A stretch of 64,000 nucleotides of DNA, taken from contig NZ_MVIJ01000001.1 in NCBI RefSeq assembly GCF_002086735.1, positions 124,001 through 188,000 on the forward strand, read 5' to 3'. The translations under genes were made by a program, and so were the position numbers. How positions within the stretch are numbered: the first letter of the stretch is position 1; the number at the start of each line of letters is the position of its first letter. Below, piece after piece: positions 49,077-59,520 of this stretch. The notes below the pieces were generated by a model. It made no database searches and was not told where the DNA came from. It saw nothing but the letters and a program-made list of their open reading frames with translations. This DNA comes from Mycobacterium scrofulaceum. Its GTDB lineage: Bacteria; Actinomycetota; Actinomycetes; Mycobacteriales; Mycobacteriaceae.

Positions 49077-49672
49077 TGGGCTTCTCCGTTGGTGATGTGG
49101 GCGGCGCGGGTGATGATGTGGTCGACGAACCCGTATTCGAGGGCCTCCGGGGCGGTGAACCAGCGGTCGCGGTCGGAATCCGCCTCGATGCGTTCGATCG
49201 ACTGCCCGGTGAACTCGGCGTTGAGCCGGAACATCTCCTTCTTGATGACGTGGAACTGCTCGGCCTGGATGGCGATGTCGGCCGCGCTTCCGGTCACCCC
49301 ACCCAGCGGCTGGTGCATCAGGATGCGGGCGTGTGGCAGCGCGTAGCGCTTGCCCTTGGTTCCCGCGGCCAACAAGAACTCACCCATGGACGCGGCCATG
49401 CCCATCGCGTACGTGGCGATGTCGCAGGGCGCCAGCACCATGGTGTCGTAGATCGCCATCCCGGCGCTGATCGATCCGCCTGGCGAGTTGATGTAGAGGG
49501 AGATGTCCTTGTCCGCGTCCTCGGCGGCGAGCAGCAGGATCTGCGCGCACAGCCGATTGGCGACCTCGTCGTTGACCTCCGAACCCAGGAAGATGATGCG
49601 CTCGGAGAGCAAGCGCTCATAGACCGAGTCCGTGAGGTTGAGACCCTGCGAGGGCGAACGCATGTCAGACAC
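49073..49672 (-). CDS. clpP1: ATP-dependent Clp protease proteolytic subunit ClpP1
   Basis: 199 residues. Catalytic Ser in [12 protein letters not shown] near 98, His in L-M-H-Q-P-L, Asp in D-S-D-R-D. It makes the mixed ClpP1P2 tetradecamer, essential in mycobacteria. It lies 108 bases after tig, so a separate promoter (ClgR-controlled in relatives) is likely in that gap, though I could not identify a convincing site. Confidence 0.97.
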   Translation of the reverse strand: MSDMRSPSQGLNLTDSVYERLLSERIIFLGSEVNDEVANRLCAQILLLAAEDADKDISLYINSPGGSISAGMAIYDTMVLAPCDIATYAMGMAASMGEFLLAAGTKGKRYALPHARILMHQPLGGVTGSAADIAIQAEQFHVIKKEMFRLNAEFTGQSIERIEADSDRDRWFTAPEALEYGFVDHIITRAAHITNGEAQ

Positions 49673-49780
49673 GACTGGGTTACCTGCTTTCTCGAGTTCT
49701 TCTATGCACCGACACTAACCAACCGAGCCCACCGTTTCGCGTCCACGCTCCCCCTCAATTGGGCGCTTTCGCTTACAGCG

Positions 49781-51172
49781 TCACTCGGCTTCGTCGTCGG
49801 GGGCCTCGGCGTCGTCGGCGTCGTCGGCGTCTTCGGCTGCGCTTTCGTCCGCACGCTTGCCGAAGAACTCGCCGGTGTCGATGGTGTTCCCGGCGGTATC
49901 GGTGACCGTCGCCGCCCGCACCACCTCGGCGATCGCCAGACCGCGCCGCACGTCGGCGAACATCGCCGGTAGCTGGTTGTTCTCCTGCAGGTAGCCCAGC
50001 AGCTGCTGGGGCTCGATGCCGTATTGGCGAGACGTCGCCACCAGTCGCTCGGTCAGGTCGTCCTGGCCGACCTGGACCTCCAGCTGGTCGGCGAGCGTAT
50101 CCAGCAGCAGCTGCCGCTTGACGTCCGTCTCCGCGGCGGCGCGGGTCTCGGTCTCGAACTCCTCGCGCGTCTTGCCCTGCCCCGCGAGCGCCTCGTCGAG
50201 CTTGGCGTCGTCGTGGTCGAGGCCGTGCAGCGCGCCGTGCATGGTGCTGTCGTACTGGGCCTGGACGATCGCCTCCGGCAGCGGCACGTCGACCTGTTCG
50301 AGCAGGGTGTCCAGGGCGGCGTTACGGATCTGGTCGGCCTGCTGAGCGCGCTTGACCTGGCCCACCTGGTCGCGCAGGTTGGACCGCAGTTCCTCGATGG
50401 TGTCGAACTCGCTGGCCAGTTGGGCGAATTCGTCGTCGGGCTCGGGCAGTTCGCGTTGCTTGATCGACCTGACCGTGACGGTCACCTGGGCGTCTTGACC
50501 GGCGTGGTCGCCGGCGGCCAGCTGCGCGGTGAACTCCCGGGACTCGTCGACGGACAGACCGACCAGCGCGTCGTCCAGGCCCGCGATGAGCCGGCCCGAA
50601 CCGACCTCGTGGGACAGTCCCTCCGCGGCCGCCCCGGGCACCTCTTCGCCGTCGATGGTGGCCGAGAGGTCTATCGAGACGAAGTCGCCCGTGGCCACGG
50701 GCCGGTCGACCCCGGTCAGCGTGCCGAACCGCGCCCGCAACGACTCCAGTTCGGCGTCGACGTCCTCATCGCTGACCTCGACGGGCTCCACCGAAATCTT
50801 CAGCGCGCCCAGATCCGGAAGCTCGATCTTGGGGCGGACGTCGACCTCGGCGGTGAACGCCAGCCCCTGGCCGTACTCCTTCTTGGTCACCTCGATGTCG
50901 GGCTGACCGAGGGGCTGCACTTCCGAATCCACGACCGCCTGCCCGTACCGCGCGGGCAGCGCCTCGTTGACGACCTGGTCGAGCAGCGCTTCCCGGCCGA
51001 ACCGCGCCTCCAGCAACTTCGCCGGCGCCTTGCCCGGCCGGAATCCGGGCAACCGCACCTGCTTGGCCAGCTCCCGGTAGGCGCGCTGGAAGTCGGGCTC
51101 GAGTTCGGCGAACGGCACCTCCACGTTGATGCGGACCCGGGTGGGGCTCAGCTGCTCGACGGTGCTCTTCAC
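49781..51172 (-). CDS. tig: Trigger factor chaperone
   Basis: 463 residues from the GTG at 51172, with a GAGGAG site seven bases before it; further upstream codons are not supported. The ribosome-binding motif G-F-R-P-G-K-A-P lies near residue 44, followed by the FKBP-type isomerase domain and the helical substrate-binding arms. A strongly acidic C-terminal tail rich in D, E and A is typical of actinobacterial forms. It binds nascent chains at the exit tunnel. The tRNA-Pro gene is just 66 bases upstream on the same strand. Confidence 0.96.
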   Translation of the reverse strand: MKSTVEQLSPTRVRINVEVPFAELEPDFQRAYRELAKQVRLPGFRPGKAPAKLLEARFGREALLDQVVNEALPARYGQAVVDSEVQPLGQPDIEVTKKEYGQGLAFTAEVDVRPKIELPDLGALKISVEPVEVSDEDVDAELESLRARFGTLTGVDRPVATGDFVSIDLSATIDGEEVPGAAAEGLSHEVGSGRLIAGLDDALVGLSVDESREFTAQLAAGDHAGQDAQVTVTVRSIKQRELPEPDDEFAQLASEFDTIEELRSNLRDQVGQVKRAQQADQIRNAALDTLLEQVDVPLPEAIVQAQYDSTMHGALHGLDHDDAKLDEALAGQGKTREEFETETRAAAETDVKRQLLLDTLADQLEVQVGQDDLTERLVATSRQYGIEPQQLLGYLQENNQLPAMFADVRRGLAIAEVVRAATVTDTAGNTIDTGEFFGKRADESAAEDADDADDAEAPDDEAE

Positions 51173-51238
51173 GGGGGTGCTCCTCGGTGGTCGTTCCTGG
51201 CGTTCGGTGGGCCGCATGCATGCGGCACGGGGTCGTGC

Positions 51239-51315
51239 TGGTCGGGGTGACAGGATTTGAACCTGCGGCCTTCCGCTCCCAAAGCGGATGCGCTACCAAG
51301 CTGCGCTACACCCCG
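51239..51315 (-). tRNA. tRNA-Pro (anticodon TGG)
   Basis: 77 bases including an encoded CCA. The acceptor arms CGGGGTG and CACCCCG pair perfectly, the D-loop has AGCTTGGTAGC, the anticodon loop is TT-TGG-GA within a TCCGC/GCGGA stem, and the T-arm has GGTTCAAATCC. It reads CCA proline codons. It lies upstream of tig on the same strand. Confidence 0.97.
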
Positions 51316-51463
51316 CGCTGACCTCGATGATCCTAAGGCCCCGCGGGGCGGGGTTGACCACAGGCTTCGCGGCGGCCTCGGAGACCCTCACGGAGCGATC
51401 ACAAGACCGCGTCGATTAGATTTGATCTTCGTCGACAGCTACAGTCACGCTCGACTAACACAT

Positions 51464-51534
51464 GCGGGCGTAGCTCAATGGTAGAGCCCTAGTCTTCCAA
51501 ACTAGCTACGCGGGTTCGATTCCCGTCGCCCGCT
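51464..51534 (+). tRNA. tRNA-Gly (anticodon TCC)
   Basis: 71 bases, no encoded CCA. Acceptor arms GCGGGCG and CGCCCGC, short D-loop with CTCAATGGTAGAG, anticodon loop with TCC inside a CTAGT/ACTAG-type stem, and GGGTTCGATTCCC T-arm. It reads GGA and GGG codons. It is back to back with tRNA-Pro (148 bases apart) and 32 bases before lipP. Confidence 0.97.
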
Positions 51535-51566
51535 CGGGGTGAGGATCTGCTCCACAGAGAGGCGCC

Positions 51567-52745
51567 ATGAGCGACGTCAAAATCCTCGGCTCATGCGCGT
51601 CGGACTTCGCCGGAGTGCGCGACGCGTTCGAGCGGAACTTCACGCTGGGCGACGAGGTCGGCGCTGCCGTCGCGGTGTGGGTGGACGGGACCCTCGCCGT
51701 CAATCTCTGGGGCGGCTGGGCCGACGCCGCCCACACCCGGCCCTGGCAGCAGAACACCCTGACCACGGTGTTGTCCGGCACCAAGGGACTGTCGGCCACC
51801 TGCGTCCACCACCTCGCCGACCGCGGCGAGCTGGACCTGCAGGCCCCGGTGGCCCACTACTGGCCGCAGTTCGCGCAGGCGGGCAAAGAGGACATCACGC
51901 TGGCGATGGTGATGAGCCACCGGTCCGGCGTGATCGGTCCCCGCACCCGGATGCGCTGGGAGGACGTCGCCGACTGGGACTTCGTCTGCACGCAGCTCGC
52001 CGCCGCCGAACCCTATTGGGCGCCGGGCACCGCCCAGGGCTACCACATGACCACCTTCGGATTCATCCTCGGCGAGGTGTTCCGCCGCGTCACGGGCCGG
52101 ACGATCGGCCAGTACCTGCGCACCGAGATCGCCGAGCCGTTCGGGGCCGACGTGCACATCGGGCTGTCCCTGGCCGAACAACAGCGCTGCGCCGATCGGG
52201 TGAACAAGCCGCACGCCCGCGACCTGCTGGCCGACGCTCAAGCCCCCGGCTGGCCGGCCAGCCTGGCCGAGCACCCCAAGGCGGGGCTGTCGATCTCGAT
52301 GGGCTTCGCCCCCGACGACGAGCTCGGCTCGCACGACCTGCAGCTGTGGCGCCAGCTCGAGTTCCCCGGCACCAACGGGCAGGTATCGGCGTTGGGGCTG
52401 GCCACCTTCTACAACGCGCTCGCCCAGGAGAAGGTGCTCAGTCGCGAACACATGGACCTGGTGCGGGAGTGCCAGGGCGGCTTGGAGACCGACTTGGTGT
52501 TGGGCCCACGGGTCGCCGATCACGGGTGGGGCCTTGGCTACATGCTCAACCAACGATGCGTCAACGGGCCCAACCCGCGGATCTTCGGCCACGGCGGCCT
52601 GGGCGGCTCGTTCGGGTTCGTCGACCTGGAACACCGGATCGGCTACGCGTACGTGATGAACCGCTTCGACGCCACCAAAGCCAATGCGGACCCGCGCAGC
52701 CTCGCCCTCAGCAACGAGGTCTACGCCGCGCTGGGCGTCATCTAG
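51567..52745 (+). CDS. lipP: Serine esterase/beta-lactamase-fold hydrolase LipP (Rv2463 type)
   Basis: 392 residues with an AGAGAGG ribosome site. The S-x-x-K motif of the class C beta-lactamase/esterase VIII fold is S-G-T-K near residue 70; a Tyr-based second motif and the C-terminal H-G-G-L-G-G-S-F complete the active site. There is no signal peptide. Such proteins hydrolyse short-chain esters; LipP is the M. tuberculosis name at this locus. It begins only 32 bases past tRNA-Gly and may share its transcript. Confidence 0.9.
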   Translation: MSDVKILGSCASDFAGVRDAFERNFTLGDEVGAAVAVWVDGTLAVNLWGGWADAAHTRPWQQNTLTTVLSGTKGLSATCVHHLADRGELDLQAPVAHYWPQFAQAGKEDITLAMVMSHRSGVIGPRTRMRWEDVADWDFVCTQLAAAEPYWAPGTAQGYHMTTFGFILGEVFRRVTGRTIGQYLRTEIAEPFGADVHIGLSLAEQQRCADRVNKPHARDLLADAQAPGWPASLAEHPKAGLSISMGFAPDDELGSHDLQLWRQLEFPGTNGQVSALGLATFYNALAQEKVLSREHMDLVRECQGGLETDLVLGPRVADHGWGLGYMLNQRCVNGPNPRIFGHGGLGGSFGFVDLEHRIGYAYVMNRFDATKANADPRSLALSNEVYAALGVI

Positions 52746-52757
52746 TCCGCACGCACA

Positions 52758-52790
52758 ACGCGCCCCGCCGGAGGTTCCGGCAGGGCGCGT
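52758..52790. terminator. Bidirectional terminator hairpin
   Basis: 15-base arms (52758-52772 and 52776-52790, 14 of 15 matched, the other G:U) around GGT, placed between the convergent lipP and the Pro/Gly-rich gene, 12 bases from each stop. Confidence 0.85.
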
Positions 52791-52802
52791 CGCGGTTGTC
52801 CA

Positions 52803-53102
52803 TCAGGGGTGCCAGCCGGGCGGGGGCGGCGGCCCCGGGGGCCCCGGCGGGCCCCACGGACCACCGGGCGGAGGCGGCGGTCCCGGATGTCCCCACCCCT
52901 GAGGGCCGGGCGGCCCCCCGCGCCAGTCATGGCAGCTGTTCCAGTCCCAGTTGTTGCCCCAGCCCGGGTCCCAATACTGACCCGGACACCATTGCGGGAA
53001 GGGCCCGGGGTGCGCCTGCGCCTCAGCGGCGACGCCCAAGCCCGCCAATCCCAACCCGCCGATCGTGAGAGCCGTTGCGGCCAAACGAGGAATTGCTTTC
53101 AT
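52803..53102 (-). CDS. Small exported Pro/Gly/Trp-rich protein
   Basis: 99 residues. A clear signal peptide (K-A-I-P-R-L, hydrophobic run, A-E-A-Q-A cleavage near 30) precedes a mature part with two cysteines (W-C-P-G and S-C-H-D) that could form a disulfide, many Trp residues, and a C-terminal low-complexity tail of P, G and W. Mycobacteria have several small exported proteins of this type with unknown function. It is a lone gene between lipP and nei1. Confidence 0.85.
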   Translation of the reverse strand: MKAIPRLAATALTIGGLGLAGLGVAAEAQAHPGPFPQWCPGQYWDPGWGNNWDWNSCHDWRGGPPGPQGWGHPGPPPPPGGPWGPPGPPGPPPPPGWHP

Positions 53103-53189
53103 AACCTAACCAATACCCGCCCGGCGGTCGCTTCTAAACAGTAGACGCGAGCGTTTACTGCCAGAAATCTCCCGCCGATCGGGACGGCA

Positions 53190-53990
53190 TCATCTCTGGC
53201 AGGTCGGACACCAGAACACGTTGCGGCCCTCGAGCACCGTCGTGCGGATGGTGTCCCCGCACACCCGGCAGGCCTCCCCTGCGCGCCGGTACACGTACGT
53301 CCGGGGTCGCCCGGCCCGGTACGACGGCGGCCCGTGGTCGTGCTCGGGACGCACGACGATGATCTTGCCGCGACGGAAGCCCACCTTCATCAGCGCCACC
53401 AGGTCGGTCCACGCCGCGTCGAACTCGTCCCGGCCGACGTCGCGGCCGAGCCGGAACGGGTCGATGCGGTGGCGGTACAGCAGTTCGTTGCGGTACACGT
53501 TGCCCACGCCGGCGACGACGGTCTGGTCCATCAGCAGTGCGCCGATGGGCCTGCGGGACTTGGCGATTCGGCTCCACGCCCAGGACGGATCGGCGTCGTT
53601 GCGCAGCGGGTCGGGACCGAGCCTGGCCAGCACGCCGGAGACCTGACCCTCGTCGATCACCTCGCACACCGTGGGCCCGCGCAAGTCGGCGCCGTATTCG
53701 GAGCCGACCATCCGCATTCGCACCTGCCCGACCGGCTCCGGCAGCACGGCGTCGTCGCGCCGCCATTCGGTGAAGGCGCCGTAGAGGCCCAGATGCACAT
53801 GCACGATCGGGCCGCCGTCGTAGTGATGGAACAGGTGCTTGCCCCAGACGCTGGTGCGGCGCAACACGCGGCCATTTACTACGGCCGAATCGGCGAAGCG
53901 CCCCTGCGGGCTCGACACCGCGACGGGCGCCCCGCCGAAGCGGCGCTGGTGCAGCCGGGCCAGCCGGTGCAGGGTATGCCCTTCGGGCAT
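53190..53990 (-). CDS. nei1: Endonuclease VIII-type DNA glycosylase (Nei1)
   Basis: 266 residues. The catalytic N terminus P-E-G-H (Pro2, Glu3), the helix-two-turn-helix segment with G-V-G-N-V-Y-R-N-E, and the C-terminal zinc finger (C-R-V-C and C-P-T-C) are all intact. It excises oxidised pyrimidines and cuts the abasic site in base excision repair. It lies 6 bases after rpiB, likely one transcript. Confidence 0.95.
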   Translation of the reverse strand: MPEGHTLHRLARLHQRRFGGAPVAVSSPQGRFADSAVVNGRVLRRTSVWGKHLFHHYDGGPIVHVHLGLYGAFTEWRRDDAVLPEPVGQVRMRMVGSEYGADLRGPTVCEVIDEGQVSGVLARLGPDPLRNDADPSWAWSRIAKSRRPIGALLMDQTVVAGVGNVYRNELLYRHRIDPFRLGRDVGRDEFDAAWTDLVALMKVGFRRGKIIVVRPEHDHGPPSYRAGRPRTYVYRRAGEACRVCGDTIRTTVLEGRNVFWCPTCQR

Positions 53991-53996
53991 ACCTCC

Positions 53997-54485
53997 TCAG
54001 CCCTGCGAGCCGGGCACCAACGGCGCCTGGTGAGTGCGTTCGTATTCGGTGAGAATGTCGATACGTCGTTGGTGGCGTTCGGCTTTCGACCATTGCGCCG
54101 TCAGGAAGGCGTCGACGATGGCCAGCGCCTCTTCGACGGTGTGCATGCGTCCACCGATCCCGATCAACTGGGCGTTGTTGTGTTCGCGGGCCAACGTCGC
54201 GGTTTCGACGCTCCACGCCAGCGCGCAGCGGGCTCCCGGCACCTTGTTGGCCGCGATCTGCTCGCCATTCCCCGACCCGCCCAGCACGATGCCCAAGCTC
54301 TCGGGGTCGGCCACCGTGCGCGCCGCGGCGGCGATGCAGAACGCCGGGTAGTCGTCCTCGGCGTCGTACGTGTAGGCGCCGCAGTCGACGGGCTCGTGCC
54401 CGGACGCTTCGAGGTGCTCGATGATCCGTTGCTTGAGCTCGAATCCGGCATGGTCAGAGCCGAGGTAGACGCGCATGCCCGCCAT
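53997..54485 (-). CDS. rpiB: Ribose-5-phosphate isomerase B
   Basis: 162 residues. The G-S-D-H-A-G-F-E-L-K motif, the catalytic Glu in G-S-G-N-G-E-Q-I-A-A-N-K, and the His in the R-E-H-N-N-A-Q segment are present. As in other mycobacteria, the usual RpiB catalytic Cys is replaced and the Glu acts as base. It links ribose 5-phosphate and ribulose 5-phosphate. The ATG at 54485 gives the family length; the ATG three codons on has better ribosome-site spacing. Confidence 0.95.
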   Translation of the reverse strand: MAGMRVYLGSDHAGFELKQRIIEHLEASGHEPVDCGAYTYDAEDDYPAFCIAAAARTVADPESLGIVLGGSGNGEQIAANKVPGARCALAWSVETATLAREHNNAQLIGIGGRMHTVEEALAIVDAFLTAQWSKAERHQRRIDILTEYERTHQAPLVPGSQG

Positions 54486-54549
54486 CCTTGCACAGCGCCC
54501 GGCCGCGGCGAGCGGCGATCGCGAGCGCAGCGAAACCGGACGCTGTGGG

Positions 54550-54573
54550 CGCCCCCCGCGGAGCCGGGGGGCG
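54550..54573 (-). terminator. GC-rich hairpin after the Rv2466c-type gene
   Basis: Nine-base arms CGCCCCCCG and CGGGGGGCG around CGGAGC, 17 bases after the stop of the upstream minus-strand gene and 64 before rpiB. No T-run follows. Confidence 0.65.
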
Positions 54574-54590
54574 AATCGCCGCCCGACGAT

Positions 54591-55214
54591 CTAGTCGAAT
54601 TCGGGCTTCTCGGTGCGGGTCCGCTTGAGCTCGAAGAAGTGCGGGTAGGACGCGAAGGTCACCGATGCGTCCCACAGCTTGCCGGCCTCCTCGCCGCGCG
54701 GAATCTTCGAGATCACCGGCCCGAAGAACGCCACACCGTTGACGTGAATGGTCGGCGTGCCGACGTCGTCACCGACCGCGTCCATGCCGGCGTGGTGGCT
54801 CTTGCGCAGGGCGTCGTCGTAGGCCTCGCTGTTCGCGGCCTCGGCGAGTTCCGCGGGCAGGCCGGCGTCGGCCAGGGACAGCTTGATGACCTCCTCGAGG
54901 TTCTTGTTGTCCTCGTTGTGAATCCGCGTGCCCATGGCCGTGTACAGCGGGTCGAGCACGCCGGCGCCGTGGGCTTGCTCGGCGGCGATCGCCACGCGCA
55001 CCGGCCCCCACGCGTGCTTCATCATTTCGCGGTATTTGTCGTTCAGGCCTTCGCGGTTCTCGTTGAGGATCGCCAGGCTCATGACGTGGAAGTGCACCTC
55101 GATGTCGCGGACCTTCTCCACCTCGAGGATCCAGCGCGACGTGATCCAGCACCACGGGCACAGCGGATCGAACCAGAAATCGGCTTGGTCTTTCTCGGCA
55201 GCCTTCGCGGGCAT
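54591..55214 (-). CDS. Mycothiol-dependent DsbA-like oxidoreductase (Rv2466c type)
   Basis: 207 residues from the ATG at 55214. The thioredoxin-fold active site C-P-W-C-W is near residue 20, followed by an inserted helical domain and the cis-Pro segment G-T-P-T-I-H-V-N. There is no signal peptide, so it works in the cytosol; the M. tuberculosis orthologue is a mycothiol/mycoredoxin-dependent reductase induced by oxidative stress and is known to activate the drug TP053. It is divergent from pepN. Confidence 0.92.
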   Translation of the reverse strand: MPAKAAEKDQADFWFDPLCPWCWITSRWILEVEKVRDIEVHFHVMSLAILNENREGLNDKYREMMKHAWGPVRVAIAAEQAHGAGVLDPLYTAMGTRIHNEDNKNLEEVIKLSLADAGLPAELAEAANSEAYDDALRKSHHAGMDAVGDDVGTPTIHVNGVAFFGPVISKIPRGEEAGKLWDASVTFASYPHFFELKRTRTEKPEFD

Positions 55215-55319
55215 AGCGCAATCCTCTCGTCGGTCGACACACCGTTCAGCACAACCGTAGGCGCCCCACCCCTGTTCCCGCAGTGCCCGAGATGGGAGCG
55301 GGACACGTAAGTTGGACGC

Positions 55320-57896
55320 GTGGCCCTTCCTAATCTCACCCGGGACCAGGCCGTCGAACGCGCCGCCCTGGTCACCGTCGACAGCTACCAGATCGACCTC
55401 GATGTCACCGACGGCAAGGGAGGCCCGGGCGAACGCACGTTCCGGTCCACGACCCGGGTGGTGTTCGACGCGCTGCCCGGCGCCGACACCTACATCGACC
55501 TCGCCGCCGAGACGGTGCGCGGCGCCACCCTCAACGGCCGCGAACTGGATGTGTCCGGGTACGACGAATCGACCGGCATCCCGCTGGCCGGCCTGCAGAA
55601 GCACAACGTTCTGGTGGTCGACGCGGACTGCCGATACTCCAACACCGGCGAGGGGCTGCATCGCTTCGTCGACCCGGTCGACGACGAAACGTACCTGTAC
55701 TCACAATTCGAAACCGCGGACGCCAAGCGCATGTTCGCCTGCTTCGACCAACCCGACCTCAAGGCGACGTTCGACCTGCGCGTGACGGCGCCGCGGCACT
55801 GGAAGGTGATCTCCAACGGTGCCACGGTGTCGAACGAGGACGGAGTGCACACCTTCGCCACCACCCCACGGATGAGCACCTACCTGGTGGCCCTGATCGC
55901 CGGCCCGTACGCCGAGTGGACGGACTCCTACACCGACGAGCACGGGGAGATTCCGCTGGGCATCTTCTGCCGCGAATCGTTGGCACGCCACATGGACGCC
56001 GAGCGGCTGTTCACCCAGACGAAACAGGGATTTGGCTTCTACCACAAGAACTTTGGGCTGCCCTATGCGTTCGGGAAATACGATCAACTCTTCGTCCCCG
56101 AATTCAACGCGGGCGCAATGGAAAACGCGGGCGCGGTGACCTTCCTGGAGGACTACGTCTTCCGCAGCAAGGTCACCCGGGCCTCCTACGAGCGGCGCGC
56201 CGAGACGGTGCTGCACGAGATGGCGCACATGTGGTTCGGGGACCTGGTCACCATGACCTGGTGGGACGACCTATGGCTCAACGAGTCGTTCGCGACGTTC
56301 GCCTCGGTGCTGTGCCAGGCGGAGGCAACCGAATTCACCGAGGCGTGGACCACATTCGCGACGGTCGAGAAGTCGTGGGCGTATCGCCAGGACCAATTGC
56401 CGTCGACACACCCGATCGCCGCGGACATCCCCGACCTGGCCGCCGTCGAGGTGAACTTCGACGGCATCACCTACGCCAAGGGGGCGTCGGTCCTCAAACA
56501 GCTCGTCGCCTACGTCGGGCTGGAGCACTTCCTCGCCGGGCTGCGCGACTACTTCCGCACCCACGCGTTCGGCAACGCCACGTTCGACGACCTGGTCGCC
56601 GCGCTGGAGCAGGCGTCGGGCCGTGACCTGTCCGACTGGGGTCAGCAGTGGTTGAAGACGACCGGGTTGAACACGCTGCGCCCGGATTTCGACGTCGACG
56701 CCGACGGCCGGTTCACCCGGTTCGCCGTGACACAGAGCGGCGCCGCCCCGGGAGCCGGCGAGACTCGCGTGCACCGGTTGGCGATCGGGATCTACGACGA
56801 CGACGGCGCAGGCAAGCTGGTGCGGGTGCGCCGGGAAGAGCTCGACGTCGAGGGTCCTGTCACGGAAGTGCCCGCGCTGGTTGGCGTTCCGCTCGGCAAG
56901 TTGGTCCTGGTCAACGACGACGACCTGACCTACTGCTCGCTGCGGCTGGACGGCGAGTCGCTGCGGACGGCGCTGACGCGAATCGCCGACATCGCCGAGC
57001 CGCTGCCGCGGTCGCTGGTGTGGTCGGCGGCGTGGGAGATGACGCGCGAGGCCGAGCTGCGGGCCCGCGACTTCGTGGCCCTGGTCTCGGGCGGCGTCCA
57101 GGCCGAAACCGAGGTCGGGGTGGCGCAGCGGCTGCTGATGCAGGCACAGACGGCGCTGGCCTCCTACGCCGAGCCGGGCTGGGCGCACGAGCATGGCTGG
57201 CCGCAGTTCGCCGACCGGCTGCTGGAGCTGGCGCGCGCCGCGGAGCCGGGGTCGGATCACCAGCTCGCGTTCGTCAACACCCTGTGCTCGTCGGTGCTCT
57301 CGACCCGGCACGTCGTGACGCTGGCGGACCTGCTCGACCACCACCCGGCCGAATTGGGCCTGGCCGGCCTCGAGATCGACACCGACTTGCGGTGGCGCAT
57401 CGTGACCGCGCTCGCCAGCGCCGGGGAAATCGATGCCGACGGACCCGCGACACCTTTCATCGACGCGGAGGTGCAACGCGACCCGACCGCGGCCGGCAAA
57501 CGGCACGGCGCCCAGGCGGCGACGGCGCGCCCGCAGCCACAGGTCAAGGAGGAAGCGTGGACGACGGTGATCGAGGACGACGCACTGGCCAACATCACCG
57601 CGCGCTCCATCATCGCGGGCTTCGCCCCACCGGGGCAGCACGAACTGCTTAAGCCCTTCACGGACCGCTATTTCGAGGCGATCCCGGGCGTGTGGGCACG
57701 GCGTTCCAGCGAGGTCGCCCAAACGGTGGTGATCGGCCTGTATCCGCACTGGAACATCAGCGAGGCCGGCATCGCGGCCGCCGACACTTTCCTGTCCGAC
57801 CCGGAGGTGCCGCCGGCGCTGCGGCGGCTGGTGCTGGAGGGTCAGGCCGGCGTGAAGCGGGCCCTGCGGGCCCGCACCTTCGACGCGGCGGTCTGA
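55320..57896 (+). CDS. pepN: Aminopeptidase N
   Basis: 858 residues of the M1 metallopeptidase family. The substrate-anchoring motif is G-A-M-E-N (near 264), the zinc site is H-E-M-A-H with the downstream N-E-S-F-A Glu, and the conserved catalytic Tyr lies some 70 residues on. The long C-terminal helical domain is present. It trims N-terminal residues from peptides in the cytosol. It stands alone; the terminator-like repeat at 57907-57968 follows it. Confidence 0.97.
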   Translation: MALPNLTRDQAVERAALVTVDSYQIDLDVTDGKGGPGERTFRSTTRVVFDALPGADTYIDLAAETVRGATLNGRELDVSGYDESTGIPLAGLQKHNVLVVDADCRYSNTGEGLHRFVDPVDDETYLYSQFETADAKRMFACFDQPDLKATFDLRVTAPRHWKVISNGATVSNEDGVHTFATTPRMSTYLVALIAGPYAEWTDSYTDEHGEIPLGIFCRESLARHMDAERLFTQTKQGFGFYHKNFGLPYAFGKYDQLFVPEFNAGAMENAGAVTFLEDYVFRSKVTRASYERRAETVLHEMAHMWFGDLVTMTWWDDLWLNESFATFASVLCQAEATEFTEAWTTFATVEKSWAYRQDQLPSTHPIAADIPDLAAVEVNFDGITYAKGASVLKQLVAYVGLEHFLAGLRDYFRTHAFGNATFDDLVAALEQASGRDLSDWGQQWLKTTGLNTLRPDFDVDADGRFTRFAVTQSGAAPGAGETRVHRLAIGIYDDDGAGKLVRVRREELDVEGPVTEVPALVGVPLGKLVLVNDDDLTYCSLRLDGESLRTALTRIADIAEPLPRSLVWSAAWEMTREAELRARDFVALVSGGVQAETEVGVAQRLLMQAQTALASYAEPGWAHEHGWPQFADRLLELARAAEPGSDHQLAFVNTLCSSVLSTRHVVTLADLLDHHPAELGLAGLEIDTDLRWRIVTALASAGEIDADGPATPFIDAEVQRDPTAAGKRHGAQAATARPQPQVKEEAWTTVIEDDALANITARSIIAGFAPPGQHELLKPFTDRYFEAIPGVWARRSSEVAQTVVIGLYPHWNISEAGIAAADTFLSDPEVPPALRRLVLEGQAGVKRALRARTFDAAV

Positions 57897-57906
57897 TAGC
57901 GCCTTC

Positions 57907-57968
57907 CGCGAGCGCGCGTGTTTGTACGGCGACACGCCGCGTCCGGCGTACATTTGCGCACCCTCGCG
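57907..57968. terminator. Imperfect long palindrome between convergent pepN and DUF5130 gene
   Basis: CGCGAG and CTCGCG mark the ends, GTACG and CGTAC pair inside, with mismatches between. Its place between two convergent stops suits a shared terminator or an extragenic repeat. Confidence 0.4.
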
Positions 57969-57993
57969 CGCGCTGGGCGGAACTAGGCCGCCA

Positions 57994-58461
57994 CTAAGCC
58001 GGGGAGATCCCGGCGCTGAGGACGCGGATCGCGCTGACCAGCCCGTCCACCAGGTCGTTGCGCTCGAACGCCGACGACGCGGCGGCGACGCCCAGCGGTG
58101 CCGACGACTCGGCGCCGCGTCCGCGGAGCTGGGAGCCGTAAACCACCTCGATGACCTTCTGGTCGGGCGAGACCGCCAGGAGCACGGCGTTGTCCGGCGT
58201 GGGCACCTTGGCCAGGATCTCGCGGGCCCGGGCGGCAGTGTCGCTGCCCAGGTCACCGAGGTAGATCGCGAACCGCGCCTTCGATGCCCGCGACCCGAAC
58301 TTCAGCGCGTCGTCGATGGCGACGAGGTCCTTGATCGGGAACGGGAAATGAACGGACAACTCGCCCGGCTCGGTGACCCCTGAGATCCGTCCACTGGTGG
58401 TGATCACCCAGCCGTTGGGGAGCTCGGCGGGCTCGATCGTCGCTACCTCACCACGTGCCAC
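57994..58461 (-). CDS. DUF5130 family protein (Rv2468c type)
   Basis: 155 residues from the GTG at 58461, chosen because a full GGAGGT lies seven bases before it; an ATG at 58506 would add 15 residues and overlap the upstream gene by 59 bases. The body recalls TPM-domain proteins ([26 protein letters not shown]). It is actinobacterial and of unknown function. It overlaps the small membrane gene upstream by 14 bases and is likely coupled to it. Confidence 0.85.
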   Translation of the reverse strand: MARGEVATIEPAELPNGWVITTSGRISGVTEPGELSVHFPFPIKDLVAIDDALKFGSRASKARFAIYLGDLGSDTAARAREILAKVPTPDNAVLLAVSPDQKVIEVVYGSQLRGRGAESSAPLGVAAASSAFERNDLVDGLVSAIRVLSAGISPA

Positions 58462-58684
58462 TGGCGCCACCTCCGACTGAGAACTCGTGTCCGCCGTGCC
58501 CGCCATGCTCGTGGCCGACGTCTTCGTCCGTGGCCGCCCACAAGATCGGCGGGTGCGTCCACTTGTCCGGCAATTTGTAGGTCGCCGGGTGCGGTCCCTT
58601 GTGGGACCAGATCATCACCGCCAGCACCACCATCAGCAGCAACGGGATCCCGATGAAGTACAGGTGAATCTGCAAAAGGCTCAC
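58448..58684 (-). CDS. Small membrane protein with His/Gly-rich tail (Rv2468A type)
   Basis: 78 residues from a GTG at 58684. One helix ([17 protein letters not shown]) is followed by a soluble part with [10 protein letters not shown] and a tail with repeated G-H-G-G-H that could bind metal. No function is known. It lies 55 bases after the HNH gene and is coupled to the DUF5130 gene. Confidence 0.8.
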   Translation of the reverse strand: MSLLQIHLYFIGIPLLLMVVLAVMIWSHKGPHPATYKLPDKWTHPPILWAATDEDVGHEHGGHGGHEFSVGGGASGTW

Positions 58685-58739
58685 GCCCAAGACCGTATCC
58701 CACGGGGTGCTCCACCGGCACACTCGGACACGAGATTGG

Positions 58740-59387
58740 TCAGGCCGCGCCTTCGCCGAGGTAGCGCGCCCATGCCGGGTCGAGCTCCTTCACCGTCGAC
58801 AGCAGCCGCCAGTGCTGGCCCGTCGGCGGCACCGGCGGCCGGCGCAGCACCCAGCCGAGCTCGGTGAGCAGTTTGTCGCCCTTGCGGTGGTTGCAGGTCG
58901 AGCAACAGGCGACGCAGTTTTCCCAGGAATGGTCGCCACCGCGGCTGCGGGGCACGACGTGGTCGACGGTGTCGGCCTTCGCCCCGCAGTAGGCGCACGA
59001 GAACCGGTCCCGGTGCATCAGCGCGGCCCGGGTCATCGGCACCCGAGCCCGGTAGGGAACGCGGACGTACGAACGCAGCTGGATGACCGAGGGCACCACG
59101 ATCGAGCTGGTGGCCGAGTGGATCACCGGCCCGGCCGGGTCGTGGTGGACCACGTCGGCCTTGCCGCAGATCACCATCACGATGGCCCGCCGCATCGGCA
59201 GCGCGGTCAGCGGTTCGTAGGTCGAGTTCAGCAGCAACACCCGCCGGCGACTCCACAAGGACGCGCCGTCCTGGCGGGTGGGCGGATGGGTATCGACGCT
59301 ATGCAGGCACGACGCGGTTGGGGGCCCGGTTAACCCTGCCGCGGCACCAGAACTGCGGTGGCTGCGGCGTCTTTTGCCCTGCGCCAT
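58740..59387 (-). CDS. HNH endonuclease domain protein (Rv2469c type)
   Basis: 215 residues from the ATG at 59387 with a GGAGGATCT ribosome site. A basic, disordered N terminus precedes a conserved L-N-S-T-Y-E-P-L segment and the C-terminal HNH nuclease, with zinc cysteines C-A-Y-C and C-S-T-C-N and the [12 protein letters not shown] catalytic motif. Such chromosomal HNH proteins are widely kept in actinobacteria; the role is not settled. No modification enzyme is nearby. Confidence 0.9.
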   Translation of the reverse strand: MAQGKRRRSHRSSGAAAGLTGPPTASCLHSVDTHPPTRQDGASLWSRRRVLLLNSTYEPLTALPMRRAIVMVICGKADVVHHDPAGPVIHSATSSIVVPSVIQLRSYVRVPYRARVPMTRAALMHRDRFSCAYCGAKADTVDHVVPRSRGGDHSWENCVACCSTCNHRKGDKLLTELGWVLRRPPVPPTGQHWRLLSTVKELDPAWARYLGEGAA

Positions 59388-59520
59388 AGATCCTCCGCGG
59401 ATAGTCCACCATGATTCGCCGCCAATCGCACCCCTATTGCAGGTGAACGGCATGTCGTCCGGGTGAACAGGGGGATCGACGTCGGCCCGGCTCGGCCGGA
59501 CGCCGCCGCGATGGACCACA

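Noticed and set aside
49673..49780. ClgR operator before clpP1
   Set aside because: Only loose GCGAAA-like fragments are seen; no convincing inverted motif.
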